This document shows positions 10,531 to 19,911 of a stretch of 64,000 nt of DNA, in pieces; the first letter of the stretch is position 1; each line of letters begins with the position of its first letter. A program made the translations under genes and the position numbers. Under the pieces are notes generated by a model that saw nothing but the letters and a program-made list of their open reading frames with translations, ran no database searches and had not been told where the DNA came from. The stretch covers positions 98,339,983 through 98,403,982 of the forward strand of contig CM042141.1 of assembly GCA_023376005.1 (NCBI GenBank), written 5' to 3'. The DNA is from Doryteuthis pealeii (Eukaryota > Mollusca > Cephalopoda > Myopsida > Loliginidae).

Positions 10531-11055
10531 TCTTCTGTGAAAAACCCACCAGTTACATCAAGAAACGAGGGACCTATTTCTTTTTCAAGAACTCCATAAA
10601 TCTCTTTGAAGACCTTTATCTCACTTGCCAAAAATCAATCCAATGAATAGAAGATCCCTTCAAAGATCATTTTCCATCTTCATCGCGGAATCTTGTATAT
10701 CAAATAAAAAAAATTTTTTATTACACCAATTAAGGAAATAAAAATGATTCTTTGCCTTAAGGGAAAAAGGATTACATGCCAAAACTCGAAGATACAAATT
10801 TATGGATATGATTGAATTTAATGTAAATAACAGATTTATATATTGCCTTGGGTTTTTCTTAAGGAAATATTGTGATATGGTAACATAAGATATTTAAAAA
10901 AACAGACTTTAAAACTTAAAATTTATAATTTTAAAAATAAAAATAAAAGAAATTTTAAAATCACCAAACTTTTTTTAACCCGATGAATATTTACGAACTA
11001 AACAGAGAAAGTATCACCAAGGTAAGAAAAATCGCACCACCTTACTCTTAAAATA
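10531..11055. other. LINE downstream sequence and unassigned AT-rich DNA
   Basis: The first part may be LINE 3' UTR. The remainder is AT-rich with no recognised feature. Confidence 0.4.
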
Positions 11056-11059
11056 TATA

Positions 11060-11943
11060 CAGTGTTCGGAATATATTTGACAGTTTCATAAGGAAAAAGA
11101 AAGAGTGCTTGGTAACTACAAAATTTAATGGATTGTAAAGAAATTTAACAGGCACGGAAATTACACTACTGTCAACAGGTTTCACTCAAAATAACTGCTA
11201 TTAGCGTCGATCACAGCCTCAATCCTGCTCCGGAACCTGAAGCAAGCTGATGTTACAGTTTCCCTGTGAAGGCTCTCAAAAACTACCTTAATTCTGTCGA
11301 TTAACTGGGCTTTTATAGTACTGGCACGGCGATTGGTGTCTTTCTCAACAGCGCCACATACATAATAATCCATGGGGTTAATATCTGGGGAGTTCGGAGG
11401 CCAAACATTGGGACATGTGTAGTCGTAAAAATTCACCGACAACCATTTTCTACTTTTCCCAGAGGTGTGGCAGAGGGTCGAATTCTGCTGCCATACATAT
11501 GGCCTACCATTGGCTACCCTTGTTATCCAAGGCTTGACTACAGTGTTTAGCAACTCCACGTAGGCATCTGAATTCAACCTGATACCCTCTCTGAAAAAAT
11601 GCTGTACGAATGCAATCAGATCGTCTGTTATGTTGCTTTCTTTCCACAGCCTCGAATATCTATTGCAATTCACTAGTTCATGCCTGATTGGTTTTACAGT
11701 GTTCAGGGAGCATTGGGCAGCAACCATAATCTCCTTATTTTGATGGCCAGTGCAGATCATCATGATACAAGTTATTCTCTTCCATGATTCAGGTGGGTTC
11801 CAGTCATCCATTCTATCTGTCATCATGTATATGAATGAAGAAGGGTCCAAGCTTTTAAATGATGCGTAGTGTGCATCAATACCTCCAGCCTACGGAGAAA
11901 AATAAGCAAATACAAATATGTCAAATTTATCCCGAACACCCAG
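11060..11943 (-). mobile_element. Internally deleted mariner-like element (copy 1)
   Basis: The ends are inverted repeats built on GTGTTCGG...ATAAATTTGACA, flanked by TA inside TA-rich DNA. The transposase frame is on the minus strand. The whole element is about 884 bp, against about 1.3 kb for an intact mariner. Confidence 0.85.
11182..11850 (-). pseudogene. Mariner-like transposase, internally deleted, catalytic Asp replaced
   Basis: The 222-residue open frame starts in the N-terminal DNA-binding region (MTDRMDDWNPPESWKRITC, then KEIMVAAQCSLNTVKPIRHEL, an HTH). It jumps from ITDDLIAFVQ directly to HFFREGIRLNSDAYVELLN, so about 100 residues with the first catalytic Asp are missing. The second catalytic position reads WQQNS, with Asn where Asp is expected. 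The last motif is SPDINPMDYY. The Asn lies 37 residues before the Asp of MDYY, a DD37D-type spacing. It cannot be an active enzyme. The copy at 47242-48127 shares both defects. Confidence 0.85.
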
Positions 11944-11986
<43 letters not shown>

Positions 11987-11993
11987 ATATATA
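11944..11993. repeat. (TA)n microsatellite
   Basis: TA array with one TT interruption, directly beside the mariner end. Confidence 0.95.
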
Positions 11994-12009
11994 ATCATAC
12001 TAAAGTCAT

Positions 12010-12051
12010 CCACAGACACGTGTTTCGACTTATCAAGTCTCTTCAGTGTGG
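12010..12051 (-). ncRNA. Hammerhead ribozyme motif, full consensus
   Basis: On the minus strand, read from 12051 down: helix I strand CCACA; core CTGAAGA; helix II GACTT, loop GAT, AAGTC; core GAAA; helix III ACACGTGT, a perfect palindrome; cleavage triplet ending GTC; helix I strand TGTGG. All conserved hammerhead core positions are present and helices I and II pair without mismatch. Helix III has no loop, so self-cleavage would work best as a dimer. Such minimal helix III forms are known from retroelement hammerheads. It lies between a TA array and a tRNA-like sequence. Confidence 0.85.
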
Positions 12052-12062
12052 GTAGACATTTG

Positions 12063-12140
12063 TAAGCTACCTACAGCCGGAATTGAAATCCGATCGGTTG
12101 GGTGACAGTCCGACACCTTAACCATTAGGCTGTCATCATT
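12063..12140 (-). mobile_element. tRNA-like SINE head (family D)
   Basis: On the minus strand: a box-A-like GCCTAATGGTTAAGG and a box-B-like GATTTCAATTCCGG, spaced as in a tRNA. It does not match SINE A, B or C. It is probably a SINE relic and not a functional tRNA, because the stems do not close well. Confidence 0.5.
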
Positions 12141-12300
12141 TACATGATTTTAACTGTTTTAATACACACGTCGCTTTGTATGTAAAGGCCGTCAGAGAGT
12201 GTTCCATCCCTTATATATAGGAGAGCATCGCGTTTACGCTAGAGTTGGCGGCCGTCAGCGAAATCCCCTCCAGAGTGCTCTACCCTAGTGGGATGGGGAA
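12141..12300. other. Unassigned DNA
   Basis: Contains two GGCCGTCAG phrases. Nothing further is recognised. Confidence 0.35.
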
Positions 12301-12345
12301 CATAGATAGATAGATAGATATAGATATAGATATATAGAGAGAGAT
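12301..12345. repeat. (ATAG)n and related microsatellite
   Basis: Short runs of ATAG, ATAGATAT and GAGA. Confidence 0.85.
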
Positions 12346-12594
12346 ACATGCATATACTTATATGCTGTTATATATCTATATATAACAGTGTGGACACATC
12401 GATCGTCAGGAAACAACCAATTTATTGCGAAATGCAAATTATTCTAGTAGACACTTTTAAATCTGAATATTTTTATCGATAAGTAACATATTGTTAAAGC
12501 TGAATATAAGTCCTATATATCGATTAGTTCAGAACATGTCCATCCTGTCGTAGGGGACTTAGAATACGCAGACTTTATCCCACCGCTCGCAAAG

Positions 12595-12735
12595 GGTTAA
12601 CGTTAAACACTATCTTTTGGTGAGGCTCCAGTTCTAGTGCTCCGGGGAGGACGGAGTACCCTTTCATTTCCATGGCAACGAGTAATGGCAACGAAGGGAT
12701 ACCCACACTTCAATTCGAGCCTAACCATCATATAG
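12595..12735 (+). mobile_element. R1 fragment
   Basis: The blocks GTTAACGTTAAACACTATCT, TGGTGAGGCTCCAGTTCT and GGAGTACCCTTTCATT match the centre of R1, with a local duplication of the GGCAACGA phrase. Confidence 0.55.
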
Positions 12736-12944
12736 TCAGTGTATTCTAAGTCAAGTATGTATCTACATATGTACATCATATATAAGTGTGTGTTTCTGTG
12801 GGTAAAATTATGATTTTGGATTACTTTCTCCGACACTCTATCAATATAACTCAGAGTAACGCGGGCTGATAATTTAATATTTTAGGTTTTAAATCTGCTC
12901 TACTGTAAGAACACCGAGCAATTTTAAACTCATTTCTCACAGGT

Positions 12945-12950
<6 letters not shown>

Positions 12951-12990
<40 letters not shown>
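12951..12990. repeat. (TA)n microsatellite
   Basis: About 20 TA units immediately left of the fold-back element. Confidence 0.95.
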
Positions 12991-12994
<4 letters not shown>

Positions 12995-13043
12995 AGTAAA
13001 TACACAAACGATATGTTTTGATATGGCTTTTTTTAGCCGACAA

Positions 13044-13285
13044 TTTTTGGGAGAATATGTGCTTAATTAAAGTCGTACCTAATTTTTGAAAGTTAATTAA
13101 TTAATAATTAATTAATTAGGCGGGAATACCTATTCAAATGTAAGGCTAAACATACAGAGATTGATTTTTCTCGATTTGTTTAGCCTTACATTTGAATAGG
13201 TATTCCCGCCTAATTAATCAATTATTAATTAATTAACTTTCAAAATTAGGTACGACTTCAATTAAGCACATATACCCCCCCAAAA
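13044..13285. mobile_element. Fold-back element (near-perfect palindrome)
   Basis: Arms of about 100 bp (core 13055-13157 and 13172-13273) are almost identical inverted copies. Both contain GCTTAATT, GTACCTAATTTT, a run of AATTAATT and GGCGGGAATACCTATTCAAA. A spacer of roughly 25 bp lies between them. TA arrays lie on both sides. No coding capacity. It is a MITE-like fold-back element of unknown superfamily. Confidence 0.85.
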
Positions 13286-13323
13286 ATATATATATATATA
13301 TCTTTAATTAATTCAGTGGATTT

Positions 13324-13360
13324 AACCCTGAAGATCCTTATGGTGAAACTCGAGTAGGTT
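13324..13360 (+). ncRNA. Hammerhead-like motif, family 2, copy 1
   Basis: Helix I AACC / GGTT, core CTGAAGA, a weak helix II (CC/GG after a T-T mismatch), GAAA, helix III palindrome ACTCGAGT, and cleavage-site A. The copy at 18053-18089 has the same helix I and III. The weak helix II argues against strong activity. Confidence 0.5.
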
Positions 13361-13380
13361 ATTACTGTGTGCCATTATAA

Positions 13381-13382
<2 letters not shown>

Positions 13383-13417
<35 letters not shown>

Positions 13418-13518
13418 TTATATATATATACATATATATATAACACTATACATATATAACACCATATATATATATATATATGTATATATAGCACCATATA
13501 TGTACAAAACACTATATA

Positions 13519-13550
<32 letters not shown>

Positions 13551-13644
13551 GAAGCCTTATATATATACATATATATATATACATAACACAATACATATAT
13601 AACACCATATATATATGTATATATAACACCATATATGTACAAAA

Positions 13645-13700
<56 letters not shown>
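13383..13700. repeat. TA-rich tandem repeat
   Basis: Two units of about 130 bp (near 13408 and 13547) each contain AAGC-TTATATATATA, CACTATACATATATAACACC and ATATATGTACAAAACAC, framed by pure (TA)n. Confidence 0.8.
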
Positions 13701-13703
<3 letters not shown>

Positions 13704-14020
13704 TGTTTTCTGGAAGAGCGGATTTTTATCTATCGAGTATGCATGCCATATTGTCTTTTTCCCACGTTTTTCATTGTATCAAGAGTTTTCCTGTTCTTGC
13801 CTACAGTTTTCAAGAGCACGTGGATTTCCAGCTGAATGATACACGCACCAGTTGACCCCATTCCCTAACAGACTAATCGGCTAGCGATCCCATGAATTCT
13901 GAACAGTTCAATCGATCACATTTATAAATGCCGGCTGTATTGGCCACTTAATAAACGGAGCTCGAAGCGAATAGAAACCCTTTCTTCACGTTGTAAATAG
14001 ATTGTCTCTTTTAACCCTGG
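13701..14020. other. Unassigned DNA
   Basis: Single-copy-looking sequence with no open frame, repeat or RNA motif that I recognise. Confidence 0.35.
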
Positions 14021-14280
14021 CGGTCTGATTTGGTTTCTTTGTTTAATGCCATATCAACCATCGTAGGTTATTTAATGCCAGTCAACCTTGTAGAAGAACA
14101 GTAGTGCTACTATAGCTGGGGGATGAGGGTTTTATACCTTACAGTACCTTAAGTGGAATGGGATATACGGTGGATATATTGCAGAAGGTTGGGTTTGTTT
14201 TCTTTGTTTAATGGCTTATCAACCTCTGTAATCTAATGCCAAATCCCTCCTTGCAGAAGAACAGTAGTGATACTATTTGT
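14020..14280 (-). mobile_element. R1-related fragments
   Basis: Two short pieces (14030-14125 and 14190-14280) carry GTTTAATGCCATATCAACC and TTGTAGAAGAACAGTAGT-like blocks. The second block recurs at 19583-19605. Confidence 0.5.
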
Positions 14281-14283
14281 ATA

Positions 14284-14584
14284 TTTACTAAACACTACGC
14301 ATGAGTAGGATGTGACACAAGATCAATTGAGTCTTAAACGTGTTTTAACTGGTTTGAATTCAGAGTTTTACTTCTACTAGGCTGGTTGCCAAAATAATGT
14401 TAAAGAGCCCAGTCTATGGGTAAATAGAGCCCACTATTTACCCATAGTTGGTGGGAGAATATTTGGATTCATACCTTTCCCATGAGTATTAGCGTTATTT
14501 GAAATGCAAACAGCCTAGTCCTGGATTTGAATTCGTCTCGCCACGTCCATTTCCAACGACGGTAACCCTTACACCAAGCGCTCC
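14284..14584 (-). mobile_element. SINE B, first member of an inverted pair
   Basis: Full-length copy on the minus strand: tail at 14284, head near 14520-14584 (box B as GGATTTGAATTCG on plus). It is followed after 28 bp by an opposite copy. Confidence 0.8.
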
Positions 14585-14612
14585 AAACAAAAACATATAC
14601 ACTGTCTGTATA

Positions 14613-14894
14613 GGAAACGCGTGGTGTAATGGTTAAAGTCATAGGAAATGGACTCGTCGCCCCTTGTTCAAATTCTGGAAGTGTTAATTGCATTTCATTT
14701 AGTGCTAATATCTTGGGAAAGGTATGAATCCTACTCTCCCTCCAGCTATGGATAAATAGTAGGGCAGACTGGGCTCTTTAACCTTGGTTAGGTAACCGGT
14801 CTAGAAGAAGGAAAACTCTGAATTCAAACCTGTTGAACTCCGCTTAAGAAATTGACCCTGTGTCACATCCTGCTCGTGCGGAGGGGTTGGTAAA
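14613..14894 (+). mobile_element. SINE B, second member of an inverted pair
   Basis: Head CGCGTGGTGTAATGGTTAAA (box A), box B TTGTTCAAATTCTGG, body with CTCCAGCTATGG, end GCGGAGGGGTTGG plus TA tail. With the preceding copy it could fold into an RNA stem of almost 300 bp. Confidence 0.85.
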
Positions 14895-14913
14895 AATATA
14901 TACCTCATCTCGG

Positions 14914-15096
14914 TCCATTTTTGAATGTTCACCTGACTTTGTCTTGTCCTTGTTTGTTCCTCTCTCTCTCTTGTTTATTAATTGTTTACCGCTTGGTGGG
15001 GAGGTCCCCAGGGCAGCATTACGGACACACGGACAAGTGAGAGTCCAGCTCTCTCTCTGTCCATTTTTGGATGTGAACCCTACTATGTTTTACGTT

Positions 15097-15164
<68 letters not shown>

Positions 15165-15215
15165 TTTATTAATTGTTTGCCACGAGACAGTATTACGGAC
15201 AAGTGAGGGTTCAGT
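14914..15215. repeat. Direct repeat with internal (CT)n expansion
   Basis: Two units (about 14914-15045 and 15060-15215) share GTCCATTTTTGAATG-like, CTCTCTCTTGTTTATTAATTG and ATTACGGACAAGTGAG blocks. The CT run is short in the first and about 31 units in the second (15101-15162). Confidence 0.85.
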
Positions 15216-15835
15216 TAACAGACGACATAGACGATCACGGCCAGCGAGACGAGAAGACAATATGCAGTAAGATGTGCAGCAAAGAGTCTGCAGATAGCCC
15301 TCAGCCTACCAAGAGAGGTTTACACTGTATAAAATAACCTACCAAGGTTTGAATTACCGTAATGTCAACCAATCTCTCTCTAATCAGGAATGAAAGTAAT
15401 CTCTGGGGGTCACAGTCAAGTCCGACGTAATGTTCTTCGAATCGACAGTCTTCAATCTAAACACTCTCCCAACTGTATCATCGCTCGTCTCACCAACAAT
15501 ATCCAAATGTATTTCTCTATCTCGCTCGTCTCGACAACAAAATGCTACTGTCGTTCTTCTCTCTGGGAGGGCAGGTTCTTAAATATACATCAATCTCACC
15601 ACATCCGGGCTCCTCACTCAGAATTGTCACGTGCGACACTCGTCAGCACTGCAAGTACGCGTCAATCCTCACGGCGTGACTATTTACATCCGGGTTACTC
15701 TGCTATTTTTTTATTTCACTGCTCGTCCACAGCCCTTTCGCATTCTGAAGGACGCAGGTTCGACTTAGGTCAGTCCTACACGCCAGGCAAAGCCTAGCCC
15801 GCTTCCTTCGAGAATACGGCAAGTCTTCACGCCCG
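15216..15835. other. Unassigned DNA
   Basis: More GC-balanced than its surroundings. A 135-codon plus-strand frame (15390-15797) has no recognisable motif and is compositionally simple, so I do not call it. Confidence 0.4.
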
Positions 15836-15837
15836 CC

Positions 15838-15838
15838 C

Positions 15839-15919
<81 letters not shown>

Positions 15920-16005
15920 CGTGTTGCACGAGGTAGGTCTCTCTCACTCTCTCTCTCTCTCTCTCTCTCTGTCACACCGTGTTGCACGAGGTAGATCTCC
16001 TCTCT
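15838..16005. repeat. (CT)n arrays with duplicated spacer
   Basis: Two CT arrays each followed by CACCGTGTTGCACGAGGTAG (15916 and 15975), so array plus spacer was duplicated as a unit. Confidence 0.9.
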
Positions 16006-16047
16006 CACTACATTCTCAATCTATGTCTCTGTTGTACATTAATGCTG

Positions 16048-16302
16048 TTTATTAGCTCAGTCGGTAGAGCGTTCGGCTAGAAACCACAAGGTTCCTAGTT
16101 CAATACCGGTTCTCGCCAACTCAGCGTTATGAGTAGCACAGGAATCTGTGCGGTAAAGTAAGGAGCTGATGGTAGGTGTGACGCTCCACCTCAGATGCAA
16201 AAACAATCTCCTTGGTCTAGCACTAGTGAAAAGGGGATAGACTCCCTCGCTGATTGGCTGATACCGACATTAGGCCGCCCCGACGACTTTACTTTTTACT
16301 TT
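16048..16302 (+). mobile_element. SINE A copy 1
   Basis: tRNA-derived SINE of about 255 bp. Box A TTAGCTCAGTCGGTAGAGC, box B TAGTTCAATACCGG, body GTGCGGTAAAGTAAGGAGCT, end GCCGCCCCGACGACTTTACT and a T/TA-rich tail. Six more copies lie at 39490, 43671, 43911, 49701, 52611 and 56151. Confidence 0.85.
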
Positions 16303-16730
16303 ATATATAAATAGTGTTATAAAGCCTAAGTCTGGTTAAACATTATTATACCAGTTACCTCAACTCGCATATCGGGCTAGAGTGACTTTTTAAAGAAAAG
16401 TGGCTCTTATAGTCGATGGAATAAAGAAAGAAAGCGTTTTATTAATGGAATTACATGTAATGCTATGAATTAAATGGATTCTACTAACGTTTTCCCACTT
16501 CCAAACCGACAATTTTATTTTCTCTTCTTTCTCGAAGTAGTTCGGCTCTGATTAGTTTAAGTGATCTGAAAACATAAAAAAACCATGAAGTCTATTTAGT
16601 TACCATTTTCTCGGGAGATCAGGTGTGTACAAATCAAAAATATTCTTAACCTATTTCATAAGATTCTGTGATTTGGTGTTTAATGACATATCAGCTGTTG
16701 TGGGTTATTTAATGCCAAATCATGTTTTTA
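16303..16730. other. Unassigned DNA with small R1-like piece
   Basis: 16672-16725 resembles the R1 tail region (ACATATCAGCTGTTGTGGG). The rest is unassigned. Confidence 0.4.
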
Positions 16731-16736
16731 TATATA

Positions 16737-16860
16737 CAAGGTGTGTCAAAAAAGTATCAAGATTTTTAGTACTTTTTGACACATCTTGTATTCTGAAAAA
16801 AATAACGTTCCATTCATTAATTTTTTCAAAATACAAGGTGTGTCAAAAACGTACCAAGTT
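16737..16860. mobile_element. Mariner-type MITE ends (GGTGTGTCAAAAA family)
   Basis: A 52-bp palindrome (16737-16788) is built from CAAGGTGTGTCAAAAAAGTA and its inverse and flanked by TA. A further copy of the same end starts at 16834. A longer relative is at 55396-55613. Confidence 0.65.
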
Positions 16861-16902
16861 TAAAGCTGTATTTACCAAGTTAGAAATGTGTGTAGAGATT
16901 TT

Positions 16903-17900
16903 TATGGGATCAGTTGGTTGACTTAGAAGATAAATTTGATATTGGAGTGTGGGTTAAATGTGTTGATGTGCATCAGTCGGAGTGGATCAGAGTAAGGGAA
17001 GTAGGTCATTTGCTAGTGATGTATGTAGGTCATCAGCAGAAGTTTTTGGAGAATTTGGGGCGGAATATTTCTGTTTGAATTTTTGTTTTATTCGTTTTCG
17101 AATTTCATTTTGTTCTCGTGGGTTATGACTTTTGCAATAGCTGTATCGAGGTTGAAAAACCCCTGTCTTTGTTTTATTATTTTGCTATTTGCTAGGAGTG
17201 CCGATTCGCATAGACGGCGTAGGTTCTTATTGTGCATGAGTTTGAGCAGCGAGGCGTAGTTGAAATTGAATGTATGGTTGAAGTCAACTGTGTGTGTGAA
17301 TAGGCCATTTTGGTTGTCATATGTTTTTATCGATCTTTTATGCTCGTATATGTTTGTCAAGACTGCGTTGGGTTTCTCCGGTGTATGTTTTGTTGCAATC
17401 GTTGCATGGAATGGTGTAAATGCCGGCTTTGGAGGTGTTAAAAGCGTTTATGCGTGTGGAGGAGCTGGTGAGGTCCCTATTTGTTTGCTAGGTGGTTTGT
17501 ATGATTTTTATTCCTAAAACGGTTAGTTTATCATAGAGTGGTTTGTTATGTATGTTGGTTGGTAGGGTTAAAGGTCTGTGGGGGGGAAATGGAGGGTGTG
17601 GTGGTAGTGGTGGTGTTTTTTTGGTTTCCTATTTCCTCTGACACATCAACACATTTAACCCACTCAACAATATCAAATTTCTCTTCTAAGTCAACCGACT
17701 GACCCCAGAGAAAAATAAATAGATAAATGAATTTTTTTTAAATCCCTACACCCCAACCCACCCGTCTTTCCTTCAACCCTCACTCATTCCCCTTTTTACT
17801 ATAAAAGCGAATGTACAAGTACTTATGTTCAATAAAGCTCTGAAGAAGCTTCATTCAAATTGAGGCGAAATATCAATTGAATTTATGCTGTCTGTGTTGT
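16903..17900 (-). mobile_element. Penelope-like element fragment 1
   Basis: A GIY-YIG coding fragment on the minus strand is flanked by an inverted repeat of about 60 bp (16903-16969 and 17646-17708, sharing TTGACTTAGAAGA and GGTTAAATGTGTTGATG). On the plus strand a hammerhead-like core (CTGAAGA at 17840, helix II GCTTC/GAGGC, GAAA at 17867) follows to the right. Inverted terminal repeats plus GIY-YIG are typical of Penelope-like retroelements. The reverse-transcriptase part is absent. Confidence 0.8.
17088..17625 (-). pseudogene. GIY-YIG endonuclease domain of a Penelope-like element
   Basis: Reading from about 17620 down on the minus strand: LPTNIHNKPLYDKLTVLGIK, a stop, then AGIYTIPCNDCNKTYTGET, the GIY-YIG core with its CxxC insert. 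A frameshift occurs at about 17353. The frame continues IYEHKRSIKTYDNQNGLFTH, a histidine/asparagine-rich FNHTFNFNYASLL, LRRLCESALLA and QRQGFFNLD to a stop near 17090. The order matches the C-terminal nuclease of Penelope-like elements and parallels 31645-32000. One stop and one frameshift make it non-functional. Confidence 0.85.
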
Positions 17901-17920
17901 TATATCCACACTTTTCTCAA

Positions 17921-17923
<3 letters not shown>

Positions 17924-17960
<37 letters not shown>
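17924..17960. repeat. (TA)n microsatellite
   Basis: About 18 TA units directly right of the Penelope-like fragment. Confidence 0.95.
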
Positions 17961-17964
<4 letters not shown>

Positions 17965-18052
17965 AGTTCCTATTGGCAGTCATATTGGCAATTGGAATAT
18001 ATACGTGTGATCAGCTGCAATTAATCGGTAACTCGATTAATTCAGTGGATTT

Positions 18053-18089
18053 AACCCTGATGATTCTAGCGATGAAACTCGAGTAGGTT
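18053..18089 (+). ncRNA. Hammerhead-like motif, family 2, copy 2
   Basis: Helix I AACC / GGTT, core CTGATGA (exact consensus), ten bases TTCTAGCGAT that pair poorly as helix II, GAAA, palindromic helix III ACTCGAGT, cleavage-site A. It shares flanks (AATTCAGTGGATTTAACC) with the copy at 13324. Both copies lie within about 60 bp of TA arrays. Confidence 0.55.
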
Positions 18090-18108
18090 TCTGTTGTATC
18101 CATTTCTT

Positions 18109-18109
<1 letters not shown>

Positions 18110-18140
<31 letters not shown>
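18110..18140. repeat. (TA)n microsatellite
   Basis: About 15 TA units. Confidence 0.95.
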
Positions 18141-18143
<3 letters not shown>

Positions 18144-18389
18144 CTTATTATTAGTAATGGGCTCTTTATACTTAATTACTGGGCGTAGACCTTCCTCAAG
18201 GCCTGTCACATTTTTTCTTCTTCTTTTTTTTTGCTGCTGAACACCAGCACGATATCAGCACATTCTGAACTTACAATAATCTGACTATATCAATTTCTGT
18301 CAGGCATAATTTCATTTATGTTCTCGTGATATTCGTGTCGGGATTCGCAATGTCCATCATTTAGCTGATATTCTAGCAACACACACACA

Positions 18390-18390
<1 letters not shown>

Positions 18391-18452
<62 letters not shown>
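18391..18452. repeat. (CT)n microsatellite
   Basis: About 30 CT units after a short (AC)n run. Confidence 0.95.
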
Positions 18453-18456
<4 letters not shown>

Positions 18457-18879
18457 TTATACAAGTACTCAGTGCCGTAACGACATCATTGCCCTACAAG
18501 CCACTCTTCAAGTGGTGATGCCCTTTGGGTCGCCAATATTATGTGTATATTATGTGCATTCTGTATTTCCGACCCAAATGTTAGTATTAGTTCTGTTCTG
18601 GTGGTTTCAAACCAAAGATAGTGTGTTAATTTCCGATTTTATGTTGAACACGTCCTTGAGAATCGTGAAAAGAGATTTGCGATCGTTGATGCTTCAAAGG
18701 CACGCTCCTTTTTATGCAAATATCCATTCAGTGACAAAGATTATAGATAGATTTGTAAGTAGGGCGTCGCCTATGAACCTGGATGCAACCAGCAATGCAA
18801 ATTCCACACTCGACCTCTGGGTCATCGACAAAGAAATATTGTTGTTTACTAAAGCTTAGCTTAGTTTTTGCACAAGGCC
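18453..18879. other. Unassigned DNA with a 115-codon open frame
   Basis: The plus-strand frame 18512-18859 is not low in complexity (it includes LRIVKRDLRSLMLQRHAPFY and IIDRFVSRASPMNLDATSNA), but I recognise no family. No splice or promoter context supports it. It could be a relic of an element or chance. Confidence 0.3.
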
Positions 18880-18945
18880 AGAAGTATGGGAGCTCCCAGT
18901 GAGAATCGAACTCACTAATAATGGTCACGTGGTATAATGTTTAGC
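18880..18945 (-). mobile_element. SINE C fragment
   Basis: GGGAGCTCCCAGTGAGAATCG and CACGTGGTATAATG match the head region of SINE C on the minus strand. Confidence 0.55.
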
Positions 18946-19020
18946 AAACAGACAAATAAATAATTGATTAGTAGTTATTTAATGCCAAAGCCATTCTTAT
19001 ATATATTCACCGCACCACAT

Positions 19021-19305
19021 GGAGGCGCGTGGTCTAATGGTTAGAGTTGTAGGAAATGGACTCGTCAATGCGAGTTCAATTCCTGGACGAAGCTGTTGGA
19101 ATTTCACATAGCGCTAATACCCTTCGGAAAGGTATGAATCCAATTCTCCCTCCAGCTATGGGTAAATAGCAGGGCAGACTGGACTCTTTAACCATGGCTA
19201 GGTAACCAGTCTAGGAGAAGGAAAATTCTGAATTCAAACCTGTTAAACTCCGCTTAAGAAATTGACCTTGTGTCGCATCCTGCTCGTGCGGAGGGGTTGG
19301 TAAAT
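19021..19305 (+). mobile_element. SINE B, first of a tail-to-tail pair
   Basis: Head GGAGGCGCGTGGTCTAATGG, box B GAGTTCAATTCCTGG, complete body and end GCGGAGGGGTTGG followed by (AT)n. Confidence 0.85.
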
Positions 19306-19317
19306 ATATATATATAT

Positions 19318-19584
19318 TCACCAACCTCTCTAGCAGAATGTGACACATGGTCAACCTTTTTAAGCGGAGTTTAACTGCTTTGAATTCAGGCTTTTCCTTT
19401 TCCTAGACTGATTGCCATACCAGGGTCAAAGAGCTTACTATTTATCCATAGCTGGGAGAAGAATAGTTGGATTCGTACCTTTCCAAGGGTATTAGCTCTA
19501 TGTGAAATGCAAACAGCCACATTCCGGAATTGTCATCGTGTCTCGTTCCTACTACGATAACCATTACATTACGCGGCTTCCCTT
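19318..19584 (-). mobile_element. SINE B, second of a tail-to-tail pair
   Basis: Opposite copy meeting the previous one at the (TA)n tail. It is diverged and has a short deletion in the body. The two could pair over about 270 bp if transcribed together. Confidence 0.8.
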
Positions 19585-19609
19585 GTAGAAGAACAGTGGA
19601 GGTACTATT

Positions 19610-19901
19610 TGTTGGAATGTTTGGATATAAGGTGTGTTTTACTTATAGACTCGCCGATGGACATGTGACCAGCCTGTTGACCAATCACTGGTAGTGCTCT
19701 GCTGCTGCTGTTGTTGTTATTTATACTGGCTGATTCTAATCTTAGCTCACTACTACTTGGATCTTCTTGGACGACGGACCTAAAGGATTCTATATCACAG
19801 GACTTATTCACTTACCAAAGGATTCTATAACTCAGGACTTACTTACTTATTTACTTTAAGTTTTTTACAACTGGCCAAGGATGGCGGCCAGATACTTAAC
19901 A
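19610..19901 (+). mobile_element. Solo LTR, family beta, with 5-bp target duplication
   Basis: Starts TGTTGGAATG and ends TACTTAACA, 292 bp. Identical CTATT repeats flank it (19605-19609 and 19902-19906). The start and the AGGATTCTATAACTCAGG phrases resemble the copy at 23513. No internal region is present. Confidence 0.8.
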
Positions 19902-19911
19902 CTATTTAACA

